DNA of 64,000 nucleotides from NCBI RefSeq assembly GCF_015221995.1, contig NZ_JADFFM010000002.1, positions 1,054,001 through 1,118,000 on the forward strand, given 5' to 3'. The notes below the pieces were generated by a model. That model was not told the origin of the DNA, did not search any database, and saw only the letters and a list, made by a program, of their open reading frames with translations. The position numbers were made by a program, and so were the translations under genes. Position 1 is the stretch's first letter. Every line of letters begins with the position of its first letter. The DNA comes from Mucilaginibacter boryungensis (GTDB lineage: Bacteria > Bacteroidota > Bacteroidia > Sphingobacteriales > Sphingobacteriaceae). Positions 30,213 through 37,774 of this stretch are shown here, one piece after another.

Positions 30213-31674
30213 TTCCCGCATTTAAGAAATTCGGGGCCGTGTAGGAAAATGAGATGTCAATTTCATCTTTCCCGACTGTGATGCCGTTGGTAATTGTTTC
30301 AACAATTGCCCGTCTTTCAGTAAATGCCATGCTTTCCCATTGCCCGTAAAGCGCTTGTGCTTCGCGTATGATTCGGTCGCCGGACAGCATGTGCACCGTG
30401 CGCACGTCTATTTCCGCTTCCAGTTCCGGCAGATGCTCGTCGAGTTGTCGTAGGCGTATTTCGGCGGGCTTGTACTTTTCCGCAAAGCTTTCCTTCGACA
30501 GCTCGTTGTTGGTGCGCATGTCTATCCAGGCGTCGATCTGTTTGGCCAGCTTGTCCCTCTCCTTTTGCGTTGCCTCAAGGAGTTTTTTCGCGTCCGCAAG
30601 CTGCGCATCGTGCTGGGCACGGTAATCGTCGGAGTTAATGCTTTCCAGGTAGTCCTTCAGGTGGAACTGGTATATCTCGTCGATATCCGCCACGCTGATG
30701 CGGTTCTTGCAGGTCCGGCAGGTGTATATGTTCGTCTTGTGAAAGACGTACATGGCCTTGCTGCAATGGCACTGCACCAGCCCGGCGAGCAGGTGGGCGG
30801 CCTTACGTCCCGGCTTCTTCCGTTTCGCCTCCTGCGCGTCCAGGATGGCGTTGCACTGCGTCCAGAGTTCGGCGGAGACGATGGGATCGCACGGTATCGT
30901 GACCCATTCGGACTGCGGCTTGAACTGCCACTGCTTCTTGTTGTCCGTTGACCTGGTGTAGTTGGCGATGCGCTCGCCCTTGGCCGCGCTGTCGCGCAGC
31001 AGCCGGTGGACGGTAGTATCCGAGAACGGCGAGCCGTTCCGCGTCCTGTAGCCCAGATCGTTCAGGGCCTTCGCGGTTGCTTTCTTGCGCTGGTGCACGA
31101 TGAACAGCTCGTAGAGCTTCCTGCGTATCGGCGCCTCGGCCTCGTCGATCACCAGCGTCTTGTTTTCCCATCTGTACCCGTACGACGCCGCGCCGCCCAG
31201 CGGCTTGCCCATCTTGGCCCTGATGGGAACGGATGCCTGTACGCGGCTCGCTATTTCCTCCCGTTCCCATTGCGCCATTGCGGCTATTATGGTGAAGAAC
31301 AGTCGGCCAGCGGGAGTGCTGGTGTCGATGCTTTCTGCGAGGGACACCAGGTCGGCCCCGACTTCGCGGAAAATCTCGGAAAATTCCAAGAGTTCCTTGG
31401 TGTTGCGCGCCAGCCGCGCGAGCTTCGAGAATACCAGTCCCGTGATGTGACCACTTTTGACGTCGACGAGCATTCGCTTTGTTTCGGGGTGATCCTTGAT
31501 TGACTTGCCGGAAAAGGCGCCCAGTTGGTACACCTCGGCGACGTGCCAGCCTTTGGCTTCGGTATAGTATCGCGCGCGTTGCTCATGATGTTCAGGGCTT
31601 TCATCTTTGACTTGCATGTCGGTGGACACCCGTATCCATATGCCGACGCGTTTTGCGGTGGGTTGTTTTTCCAT
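30184..31674 (-). CDS. Large serine recombinase (integrase of the comM island)
   Basis: 496-residue site-specific recombinase. The resolvase domain (1-150) has catalytic Ser17 in IRVST, the FSKLARLARNTKE block and AMAQWEREEIASR. A recombinase domain (about 165-275) and a zinc ribbon (CHCS and CRTC) follow, with a coiled coil at about 355-450. Its last three codons and stop lie in the comM-derived bases at the junction, which is the arrangement expected for an integrase gene next to its attachment site. It probably inserted the island into comM. GC is higher than in the chromosome. Confidence 0.92.
   Translation of the reverse strand: MEKQPTAKRVGIWIRVSTDMQVKDESPEHHEQRARYYTEAKGWHVAEVYQLGAFSGKSIKDHPETKRMLVDVKSGHITGLVFSKLARLARNTKELLEFSEIFREVGADLVSLAESIDTSTPAGRLFFTIIAAMAQWEREEIASRVQASVPIRAKMGKPLGGAASYGYRWENKTLVIDEAEAPIRRKLYELFIVHQRKKATAKALNDLGYRTRNGSPFSDTTVHRLLRDSAAKGERIANYTRSTDNKKQWQFKPQSEWVTIPCDPIVSAELWTQCNAILDAQEAKRKKPGRKAAHLLAGLVQCHCSKAMYVFHKTNIYTCRTCKNRISVADIDEIYQFHLKDYLESINSDDYRAQHDAQLADAKKLLEATQKERDKLAKQIDAWIDMRTNNELSKESFAEKYKPAEIRLRQLDEHLPELEAEIDVRTVHMLSGDRIIREAQALYGQWESMAFTERRAIVETITNGITVGKDEIDISFSYTAPNFLNAGTKQHKHRGS
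30186..30197. other. Putative left attachment site of the comM-integrated island
   Basis: The twelve bases ATGAACCCCTGT encode the conserved MNPC of comM; after them comM homology ends. On the opposite strand the same bases lie in the last codons of the serine recombinase. The crossover core of the recombinase is therefore expected in or next to this stretch. The matching right site was not found in the window. Confidence 0.55.
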
Positions 31675-31712
31675 ATGAATTGTTTTAAGGAATTGGTTTA
31701 CCTAAATATATG

Positions 31713-31741
31713 AAAAAACAAAGCCACCTCCTAGGGTGGCT
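31713..31741 (-). terminator. Terminator of the RuvC-like operon
   Basis: On the minus strand AGCCACC and GGTGGCT (31722-31728 with 31735-31741) form a GC-rich hairpin, followed by TTTGTTTTTTC. It lies 10 bp after the gene ending at 31751 and before the recombinase start at 31674. Confidence 0.8.
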
Positions 31742-31750
31742 AATTTGTCA

Positions 31751-32224
31751 TTATGGACTGTTTTTGTGAAGATCGTCTTGTTCATGCAGGTGCGCGATGA
31801 CGACCGCCTCGAACATCTTGTGGTGGTATTTCTGGCTGTTGCCGTATTCCTTCGACTGCTCGGCCGCCAGCAGAGGGTACAGGCCTGAGGCGAAGGTCAT
31901 AAGGTCTCGCTTGTTGCGCATGCCGGGAACGGCCGTCTTGATCTTGCTGGTGTCGCTGTATTGCACCATGCAGCCGTGATACTCGAACAGCTTGAGGAGG
32001 CATTTGAGGACTGCCTTCAGCCGTTCGCTCAGGTGCGTGGCCGGGGGCACTTTGATTGCCACCGAACGGATCTTGTACTGCCGGAGATAGTGCGCTGCCG
32101 TGGCAGCGTGGACGGCCGGGCCCGATTTGCGCGTCGTGGCGGTCCTGCATTCCAGCAACTCCCTACGGTGCACCACGGCTATGCCGGTAGTGCGCGTTCC
32201 GGGACTAATGCCCAGGACGGCCAT
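31751..32224 (-). CDS. RuvC-fold protein lacking most catalytic acids
   Basis: 157 residues. The opening VLGISPGTRTTGIAVV matches the first strand-turn of RuvC resolvases (LGIDPGSR.TGY), and the later IRSVAIKVPP and HHKMFEAVVIAHL fit the second and last motifs. RuvC needs four acidic residues for its metal ions. Here the first Asp is Ser, the Glu of IEQV is Lys, and only Glu in the last motif remains. It is therefore probably a structural or DNA-binding relative rather than a junction nuclease, or it belongs to a family with a different active site. The start overlaps the upstream gene by 20 bp. Confidence 0.6.
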   Translation of the reverse strand: MAVLGISPGTRTTGIAVVHRRELLECRTATTRKSGPAVHAATAAHYLRQYKIRSVAIKVPPATHLSERLKAVLKCLLKLFEYHGCMVQYSDTSKIKTAVPGMRNKRDLMTFASGLYPLLAAEQSKEYGNSQKYHHKMFEAVVIAHLHEQDDLHKNSP

Positions 32225-32468
32225 CGTTGCGGTAATTAAACCCTCGCCACTTGTTGTCCCGTAACTGCGTTTCCACTAGGAAGATGAAGTACGCGCCTCG
32301 GGAATTTGTGATTTTTCGGTCGGGCAGGGAACACACGTATTCCAGCTTCTCCCGCAGCACCTTGTGCGGGTACTGCTTGGCATACTTCAGGTACTGCGTG
32401 ACGGAGTTGGGGTCGTTTAGGCGCTCGGCTATCTCGTTGGCAAGTTGGATTTCTATAGGGTTGTACAT
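32205..32468 (-). CDS. Hypothetical 87-residue island protein
   Basis: Not recognised. Predominantly helical, charged, with NDPNSVTQYLKYAKQYPHKV and a distinctive ending VCSLPDRKITNSRGAYFIFL. The 20-bp overlap with the RuvC-like gene and the shared terminator make a two-gene operon. A DNA-binding or replication-linked role would fit this position but is only a guess. A perfect 20-bp palindrome lies 118 bp upstream of its start. Confidence 0.55.
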   Translation of the reverse strand: MYNPIEIQLANEIAERLNDPNSVTQYLKYAKQYPHKVLREKLEYVCSLPDRKITNSRGAYFIFLVETQLRDNKWRGFNYRNDGRPGH

Positions 32469-32585
32469 ATGTGGTATTGGTAACTCGTTGTGCTAATACT
32501 TGATAATCGTCGTTCGTTCGCTCGTTTTTTTGGTTTTGACTAAATCGGTAGCTATACGCGCCATTCCCAATGGGCTGATTATGTT

Positions 32586-32605
32586 TGTCCGTTAGCTAAC
32601 GGACA
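32586..32605. promoter_or_regulatory. Perfect 20-bp palindrome, likely operator
   Basis: TGTCCGTTAGCTAACGGACA is fully self-complementary. It lies between the XRE regulator gene (ends 32647) and the two-gene operon starting at 32468, all on the minus strand. It is probably the operator of that regulator, but a recombination site is possible. Confidence 0.5.
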
Positions 32606-32646
32606 TAGAGAAAAGACAATAGTGTTTGCTCTTGTTCGGGTTGGAG

Positions 32647-32919
32647 TTATTGGTTTGCGGGTTGCCGGGCTTCGAGTGCCGTCAGCTCTTCTCTCAGTTC
32701 GCCGAATAGCTCGTAATACAGCTCGTTCGGGAATGTGCGGTAGATGATACTTAGCTTGATGAGGTTGACGGAGTTCGGCATGGCCTGCCCTTTTTCCCAG
32801 AGGGAAATCGGCTTGGTGTCATGAAGCCCCAACAGCCTCGCGACGTGGCGCTGCTTCAGCCCCATCACCTTGCGGTGCATTTTTAGTCTATTTGGAATAG
32901 GTCTGTTTCCTTGTTCCAT
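32647..32919 (-). CDS. XRE family helix-turn-helix regulator
   Basis: 90 residues. The HTH spans about residues 10-65 (RLKMHRKVMGLKQRHVARLLGL, then DTKPISLWEKGQAMPNSVNL), followed by a short helical tail. It probably controls its own gene and the RuvC-like operon downstream through the palindrome at 32586-32605. No peptidase domain or sensor domain is present. Confidence 0.8.
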   Translation of the reverse strand: MEQGNRPIPNRLKMHRKVMGLKQRHVARLLGLHDTKPISLWEKGQAMPNSVNLIKLSIIYRTFPNELYYELFGELREELTALEARQPANQ

Positions 32920-33012
32920 ACCAATACAGTATCAACCATATGACTATATGATAAGGATGGTAAAGAAGTTGTAAAGAACCAATGAGGGGGACAATCGTCC
33001 CTTCCCAATTTC

Positions 33013-33906
33013 TTACATATCATTCAGGGGATGCTTGGTCATTTGCGCGCGCAGGTGCTCGGCGCTGGCGGCCAGATATATCGTCGTTGTCTTGATGTCG
33101 CTGTGTCCCATCATCTTCGAAAGGCTGAAAATGTCGCAGCCTCCCTCCAGCATCAGCGTCGCGAAGGTGTGCCGCAGCTTATGGACGGTGAAGGGCAGCC
33201 TGGAAGCTTCGCGCATCTGCTCGACCAGTTTCTTGAGTCCGTTTTGGGTAAATCCGATATTGCCGCGCAGCGACGAGAAGAATTCAGGGTTGGTTTTTCC
33301 CAGTCGCTTTCTTTGCTCTATGTACCGCTTCAGGCTTTGCGCAAGCGTGTGGCTGATCGGTACGATCCGGTCCTTGTTTCCCTTGCCCTGGCGGATAAAT
33401 ATGGTGAGGTTGTCCACGTCTACGTCCGCGTATTTCAGGCCTAGCAGTTCGCTTTTTCGCAGTCCCGCAAATATGAAGGTTGAGAAGATCGCATGGTTCC
33501 GGTATCTCAGAAACGAGTATTCGTAGGGGTAATGATAGACAAGCTCAAGCAGCTTTAGCGCGTCCTGCTTGGTAAGTTTTGGCGGTATCCGCTTTTCGCG
33601 TTTTGGTATCTCGATGTCAATAATTGGGTTCCGTTCCATGTACCCCTGCTTGACGCACCAGCGGAAAAACACGAGCAGCGACTTGCGGTAAACAATGTAG
33701 GTGTTGACCGACCAGTTGCGCTCTGTCCTGCCGCCGTAGAAAAAGGCTCGCACATTCTCATCGGTAACTTGGCTGAGCTCTGCAATGCCGGTATTGCGAC
33801 TAAAGAAGCTGACCGACGTGGTGTATCTCCTGATGGTGTGGGGCGAATAGCCGCGGATTGAGGCTGAATACTCACAGAATTTTTGCGATATGGTCTGTAT
33901 GTCCAT
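33013..33906 (-). CDS. Tyrosine recombinase / phage-type integrase A
   Basis: 297 residues from the ATG at 33906, with a SAM-like core-binding domain (about 5-95) and a catalytic domain. The active-site residues appear in order: Arg in FAGLRKSELLGL, Lys in QGKGNKDR, HKLRHTFA, GHSD and Tyr in TTTIYLAA. The frame continues upstream to 34032, but those residues cross a tRNA-like sequence and look non-coding. The gene sits about 120 bp from a tRNA 3' half (34024-34065), the usual order of integrase and attachment site. It may be the integrase of a separate, nested element. Confidence 0.9.
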   Translation of the reverse strand: MDIQTISQKFCEYSASIRGYSPHTIRRYTTSVSFFSRNTGIAELSQVTDENVRAFFYGGRTERNWSVNTYIVYRKSLLVFFRWCVKQGYMERNPIIDIEIPKREKRIPPKLTKQDALKLLELVYHYPYEYSFLRYRNHAIFSTFIFAGLRKSELLGLKYADVDVDNLTIFIRQGKGNKDRIVPISHTLAQSLKRYIEQRKRLGKTNPEFFSSLRGNIGFTQNGLKKLVEQMREASRLPFTVHKLRHTFATLMLEGGCDIFSLSKMMGHSDIKTTTIYLAASAEHLRAQMTKHPLNDM

Positions 33907-34023
33907 GGGGTTGCAAGCGCAACAGAGAGGGGCGTTTTTTTGAACCTGCGGCCTGTTTACCGAAGGGTGTGGCCGTTGAAAATGGGTGTTTTTCGAAATA
34001 ATCCTTTCGCCACAAGGCTTTTG

Positions 34024-34065
34024 TGCCCCCACGAGGGCTCGAACCTCGGACCGTCTCCTTAAGAG
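34024..34065 (-). other. tRNA 3' half (Lys CUU-like), probable attachment site
   Basis: Read on the minus strand, the sequence holds a 7-nt anticodon loop CTCTTAA, the 3' anticodon strand GGAGA, variable bases CGGTC, a T arm CGAGG-TTCGAGC-CCTCG and acceptor strand TGGGGGC with A73. Upstream of 34065 the complementary 5' strands are absent, so this is only the 3' half of a tRNA, read as Lys(CUU). Integrases often use this half as their core site. No second copy was seen in the window. Confidence 0.7.
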
Positions 34066-34274
34066 GTGTTAGAAGCGGGCGTTTCCTCATTTGAACGAGG
34101 AAACGTAAGACTAAATCGGTTATTTCGGAAGAAATCGAAATCGTTTTCTGCGGCCTGTTTTCCCATTGGGGAAGCTTCTCTATTGGCTGTAAATTAGCTT
34201 GTAATGTGATTCCGAATCACCACCTTATTGTACACAAAGTATAATAAAATTCAAATGTCTTTTACATTTCTCTC

Positions 34275-35330
34275 TCAAATGAAAGCCCAAAAGTCGAGCT
34301 TGGCGTTCATGACCCGGTTGAAATTGATGATCGCGATTGCGTAACCGACAGGCGTGAGCTGCATTGCAGGAAGGATAGTTTTATTCCAAGTGTAGATTAA
34401 TTTACTGGCACGAGGGTTCATGTCTATCAGCAGCTTCTCCACTTCCGTTTTATTCATTGCTGTTTTGTTCCAAAGGGCTTTAAGTAATTTCCCTTTTTCG
34501 CCTAACCCCAATTGTGTCAGTCGCTGGTCAAACTCGTTATCATGCAACACATTAAACTGATATACCTCGGGATTTCGCAGGTTTTTGATAATGAAATCTC
34601 CCAAGCTGATTAATGTCATTCCATTCGTTTCCTCCATAAAATATTTCTCAGAAAAACCACGAGTTAAAAGACCTTTATACCTTGCTCCCAGATACTCACC
34701 TAAAGACATAAAAAAATGCGCCCCCCCCATTGGCAACGTATAACAGCCACAATATTGGAGGTGGGTGGATTCCGCAGGTGATATTTTGTCAGGAAAAAAA
34801 CGCATTAAGCCACTATTTACAAAATCATCAAATGCTTTTAGGGTATTAACTCCCTGATATTGGACTTTTGTTGCTGAAACTACCAATGAGAGCAATTTCA
34901 CTTCATTGTCGGTTAGCTTCGGCAATACCGCTATTGCTTCATCAAGTACAATTTGGTTGATGTGACGTTCCTCGGAACCGATGCGCGCCAGTAGGGCATC
35001 GAGTAGCCGTTGCTCTAACTCCTTATCGCCCGTTCGAGCATACGCTTTTTGCACTTCGTATATAGAGGACTGCACCGCGGGCTCTTCAAGCTTTGCTTTG
35101 TCCCAATCAGAACCATTAAAAAATGTTTTAAGGAACTTTTCGGTAATTTCTTCTGCCCTTTCTAATGCGATCTTTGCCGCCTTTTCAGAAAATTCATAAA
35201 AGTTTGATTTAAAAATATCGAGCGCAATCTGCCGTGCCTCATCATATGATAATCCAAATTGTGCATCTCCACCTACTTGTATATTCGTTGAATTGGAGCC
35301 GGCTTTTAGCTTTGATTTTTTAAAAATCAT
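34275..35330 (-). CDS. LPO_1073/Vpar_1526-like protein, suspected defence function
   Basis: 351-residue cytosolic protein. The N-terminus has a short motif GSNSTNIQVGGDAQFG, then LSYDEARQIALDIFKSNFYE and a long helical region (ERAEEITEKFLKTFF), which match my recollection of the LPO_1073/Vpar_1526 family. The rest, to residue 351, is mixed alpha/beta without catalytic motifs I can name. The 59-residue membrane protein encoded just upstream ends in almost the same STNIQVGGD motif and overlaps this start by 11 bp. AT-rich compared with the flanking recombinase genes. The role in defence is an inference from island context. Confidence 0.6.
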   Translation of the reverse strand: MIFKKSKLKAGSNSTNIQVGGDAQFGLSYDEARQIALDIFKSNFYEFSEKAAKIALERAEEITEKFLKTFFNGSDWDKAKLEEPAVQSSIYEVQKAYARTGDKELEQRLLDALLARIGSEERHINQIVLDEAIAVLPKLTDNEVKLLSLVVSATKVQYQGVNTLKAFDDFVNSGLMRFFPDKISPAESTHLQYCGCYTLPMGGAHFFMSLGEYLGARYKGLLTRGFSEKYFMEETNGMTLISLGDFIIKNLRNPEVYQFNVLHDNEFDQRLTQLGLGEKGKLLKALWNKTAMNKTEVEKLLIDMNPRASKLIYTWNKTILPAMQLTPVGYAIAIINFNRVMNAKLDFWAFI

Positions 35331-35499
35331 TTCTTAAGTCTCCTCCCACTTGGATATTTGTTGAATGGCTTCCGGATTTCTGTTTCATTTTGACTGATTC
35401 GCCTTTTTTTCTTAGCTTAAAGAAGCTAACGACAGCACCAAGCACGAATACTCCGATGCCACTGAAGACCCATTCTTTGTTAGATAGCAACCAATCCAT
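35320..35499 (-). CDS. 59-residue single-pass membrane protein with C-terminal STNIQVGGD motif
   Basis: Reading the minus strand from the ATG at 35499 to the TAA at 35322-35320 gives 59 residues. Trp/Asn-rich residues 1-10 precede one membrane segment (about 10-28), a basic stop-transfer KLRKK, a Ser/Lys linker, and a C-terminal SGSHSTNIQVGGDLRNDF. The basic side suggests the tail is cytosolic. The last part repeats the N-terminal motif of the next gene, and the two genes overlap by 11 bp. The shared motif and overlap make chance unlikely. No function is known. Confidence 0.7.
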   Translation of the reverse strand: MDWLLSNKEWVFSGIGVFVLGAVVSFFKLRKKGESVKMKQKSGSHSTNIQVGGDLRNDF

Positions 35500-35574
35500 A
35501 TCAGCTTTTTGATCGTAATGTAATAAAAAACCAGGTCTAAGTTATAGTGCCTTTCAAAAATAATTTAGAATTGT

Positions 35575-36492
35575 TTAAATCGATATCTTGCCAATGTCTT
35601 CGGTCATGTCCTCGGTTCTCATTGAACGGGCGTACCTCATGGTCATGGCTATTTCGGTGTGTCCCATGAGCTTCTGAACCTTGAAAACGTTCACATTGGC
35701 TTCGCACAACTTGCACGCGAAGGTGTGGCGAAACTGGTGCAGATGGAACCTGACTCCCGACCTGACGATGAGGCTTTTCACCCAATGCTTAAGGCCATGC
35801 CGCGTCAGGCCCTCATCCTTTTTGGAGGAAACGATCAGGAGCTCGGTCTTCAGCGACTTTCTCTCTTTGAGGTAGTCCTTTAGGTGGAGTATCAGCGTGG
35901 GGTGCATGGTAAGCACCCGCGTCTTTTTTGACTTTGAGGTTTCCGCTCGTATAGTGATCTCGTTCTTGATTAGATCAATGTCCTTCACCTGCAGTGATAT
36001 GAACTCCCCCTTGCGGATACCGCAAAACAGCAGCAGGCTGACCATTAAGGTATCCCTGCGGATAATGAGCGGACTGGCAGAGCAGCGGACGACTGAGGAA
36101 TATATCTTGTTGATTTGGCTGTCTTCCAGCCTGCGAAAGTCATCATAGTTTGGACGGGGTGCCTTGATGTGCTTGAGTGGGCTTTCGATCATGTAGTTCC
36201 TCTTGCACAGCCACTCAAAAAATACGTTGAGCTTGCTCCACTGCGTTTTTATGGTTGATTTCTTAACCCCCGATCGTATCTGTTTCCCAACCTTTCGTGG
36301 TCTAGTTTCAATGCGCCTAAAAAACTCGTTCAACATGTCAGGCGTTAGCGCAGCGATGTCGGTTATTTCAGGCATGACTTTTAGAAAGAGCTGAAAGACC
36401 GCCCTATAACCCCTTGTCGTTTCCGGCCTAAGCTTGCGGGCATATTCGCACTCCACTATGAACTCCCTGAATAATTGATGTATGTCTTTCAT
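35575..36492 (-). CDS. Tyrosine recombinase / phage-type integrase B
   Basis: 305 residues. A core-binding domain (about 5-120) and the catalytic domain with Arg in CGIRKGEFISL, Lys in TSKSKKTR, HLHQFRHTFA, GHTE and Tyr in MTMRYARS are all present. It is distinct from integrase A (different N-terminus, different active-site context). With the serine recombinase it makes three site-specific recombinases within 6.3 kb, a sign of nested or sequential integrations. No attachment repeat could be assigned to it. Confidence 0.9.
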   Translation of the reverse strand: MKDIHQLFREFIVECEYARKLRPETTRGYRAVFQLFLKVMPEITDIAALTPDMLNEFFRRIETRPRKVGKQIRSGVKKSTIKTQWSKLNVFFEWLCKRNYMIESPLKHIKAPRPNYDDFRRLEDSQINKIYSSVVRCSASPLIIRRDTLMVSLLLFCGIRKGEFISLQVKDIDLIKNEITIRAETSKSKKTRVLTMHPTLILHLKDYLKERKSLKTELLIVSSKKDEGLTRHGLKHWVKSLIVRSGVRFHLHQFRHTFACKLCEANVNVFKVQKLMGHTEIAMTMRYARSMRTEDMTEDIGKISI

Positions 36493-36604
36493 CCATTACA
36501 GTGTGGGGTATTTTAATTCAGATTATCAGGGGGGCACAAATGGCATGGCAAACCAATTAGCCACCCTGTTTTCCGTAGCTGTTTTTTCATAGGATGAATA
36601 GCGT

Positions 36605-37774
36605 ATGAATGACCACTCAAAGCCTTTCACCCCCATCGGTACGACCAACTGGCGCAACACTAACAGGCTGTTCGGCATCCTGCTGAACGACCGGCTACAG
36701 CACATATATGCCATCGGAAAGACTGGCGTGGGAAAAAGCACGCTCTTGGCGAGCATGGCCATAGACGACATACACAAGGGGCACGGCGTGGCGGTGCTTG
36801 ATCCGCACGGCGACGTTGCGGAAAGGCTGATGCACATCATTCCTGAACACAGGAAAAGGGACGTTATATATTTCGACGCCACCAACCCCGCTCACCACAC
36901 AGGTCTTAACCCGCTGCAAAGCGTGGCTTCCGAGCAGCGGCATCTCGTGGCTTCCGAAGTAGTGCAGATGTTCAAGAGGATTTGGGGCGACACGTGGGGG
37001 GCGCGGCTGGAGTACATCCTGCGCTTCACTATCCTGACGTTACTCGAATATCCGGCGGCTACGCTGCTAGATATCCAGCCGCTCCTGTTGGACAGGGCGT
37101 TTCGGAACCTAGTATTGCACTATACCGACAATACCTACATCCACTCCTTTTGGAGGAACGAATATGACAACTACCCGACCTCGCTTAGAGCGGAGGCCAT
37201 CATGCCGATACTTAACAAGTCCGGTGTATTCGCTGCAAGCGAGACGTTGCGGGGCATTGTAGGGCAGCAATATGGCATCTCATTGGATGAGATTATGGAC
37301 AATAAAAGGATTTTGATTTGCAACCTCTCCAAGGGAATCATTGGTGAGGACATCTCGCAACTGCTCGGAAGCCTGCTGACAACAGGTTTGCAAATGGCTT
37401 CCATGCGGAGAGCCACAAAAGCTGCACACGAGCGCGTGCCATTTTACATCTTTATAGACGAGGCGCATTCCTTTATCTCTACCTCGTTTGCCACCATGCT
37501 ATCGGAGGTGCGCAAGTACAAGGTAGGGCTGTTCCTGACGCACCAGTACCTGGAGCAGTTGCCCGAAGACATTAGAAAGTCAATCCTGGGGAATGTGGGA
37601 ACAATTATCTGCTTTCGCTTGGGGACGGCAGACGCAAAGGTTATGGCGCAGGAGTTTTACCCTGTTTTCAAGACGGATGATTTTATTAACCTGCCGAAAC
37701 ACTGTATGTATTTACATTTGTTGATTGATGGCACAAGAGGCAAGCCGTTTAGTGCTCAAACAGTTATCTGTTAG
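36605..37774 (+). CDS. VirD4/TraD-HerA-like ATPase, short form
   Basis: 389 residues consisting almost only of the motor domain: Walker A GKTGVGKST near residue 41, VLDPHGDVAERL after it, Walker B YIFIDEAHSF and a sensor region LTHQYLEQLP. It is related to the central part of the 983-residue ATPase at 49701-52652 but lacks that protein's long N-terminal and nuclease-like C-terminal regions. Coupling proteins of this type feed DNA to conjugation channels. No relaxase or VirB4 gene is visible nearby. Its end overlaps the convergent DUF7689 gene by 11 bp. Confidence 0.8.
   Translation: MNDHSKPFTPIGTTNWRNTNRLFGILLNDRLQHIYAIGKTGVGKSTLLASMAIDDIHKGHGVAVLDPHGDVAERLMHIIPEHRKRDVIYFDATNPAHHTGLNPLQSVASEQRHLVASEVVQMFKRIWGDTWGARLEYILRFTILTLLEYPAATLLDIQPLLLDRAFRNLVLHYTDNTYIHSFWRNEYDNYPTSLRAEAIMPILNKSGVFAASETLRGIVGQQYGISLDEIMDNKRILICNLSKGIIGEDISQLLGSLLTTGLQMASMRRATKAAHERVPFYIFIDEAHSFISTSFATMLSEVRKYKVGLFLTHQYLEQLPEDIRKSILGNVGTIICFRLGTADAKVMAQEFYPVFKTDDFINLPKHCMYLHLLIDGTRGKPFSAQTVIC

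Noticed and set aside
30565..31503. Long plus-strand frames opposite the serine recombinase (up to 165 residues)
   Set aside because: They are antisense shadows of a gene with clear catalytic motifs in a GC-rich stretch. They are rich in Arg, Pro and Ala without any family signs.
33031..33526. Plus-strand frames of 137 and 163 residues
   Set aside because: Antisense to tyrosine recombinase A, whose active-site residues are all present on the minus strand.
34024..34100. Complete tRNA gene
   Set aside because: Only the 3' half from the anticodon loop onward pairs correctly; D arm, 5' anticodon strand and 5' acceptor strand are missing.
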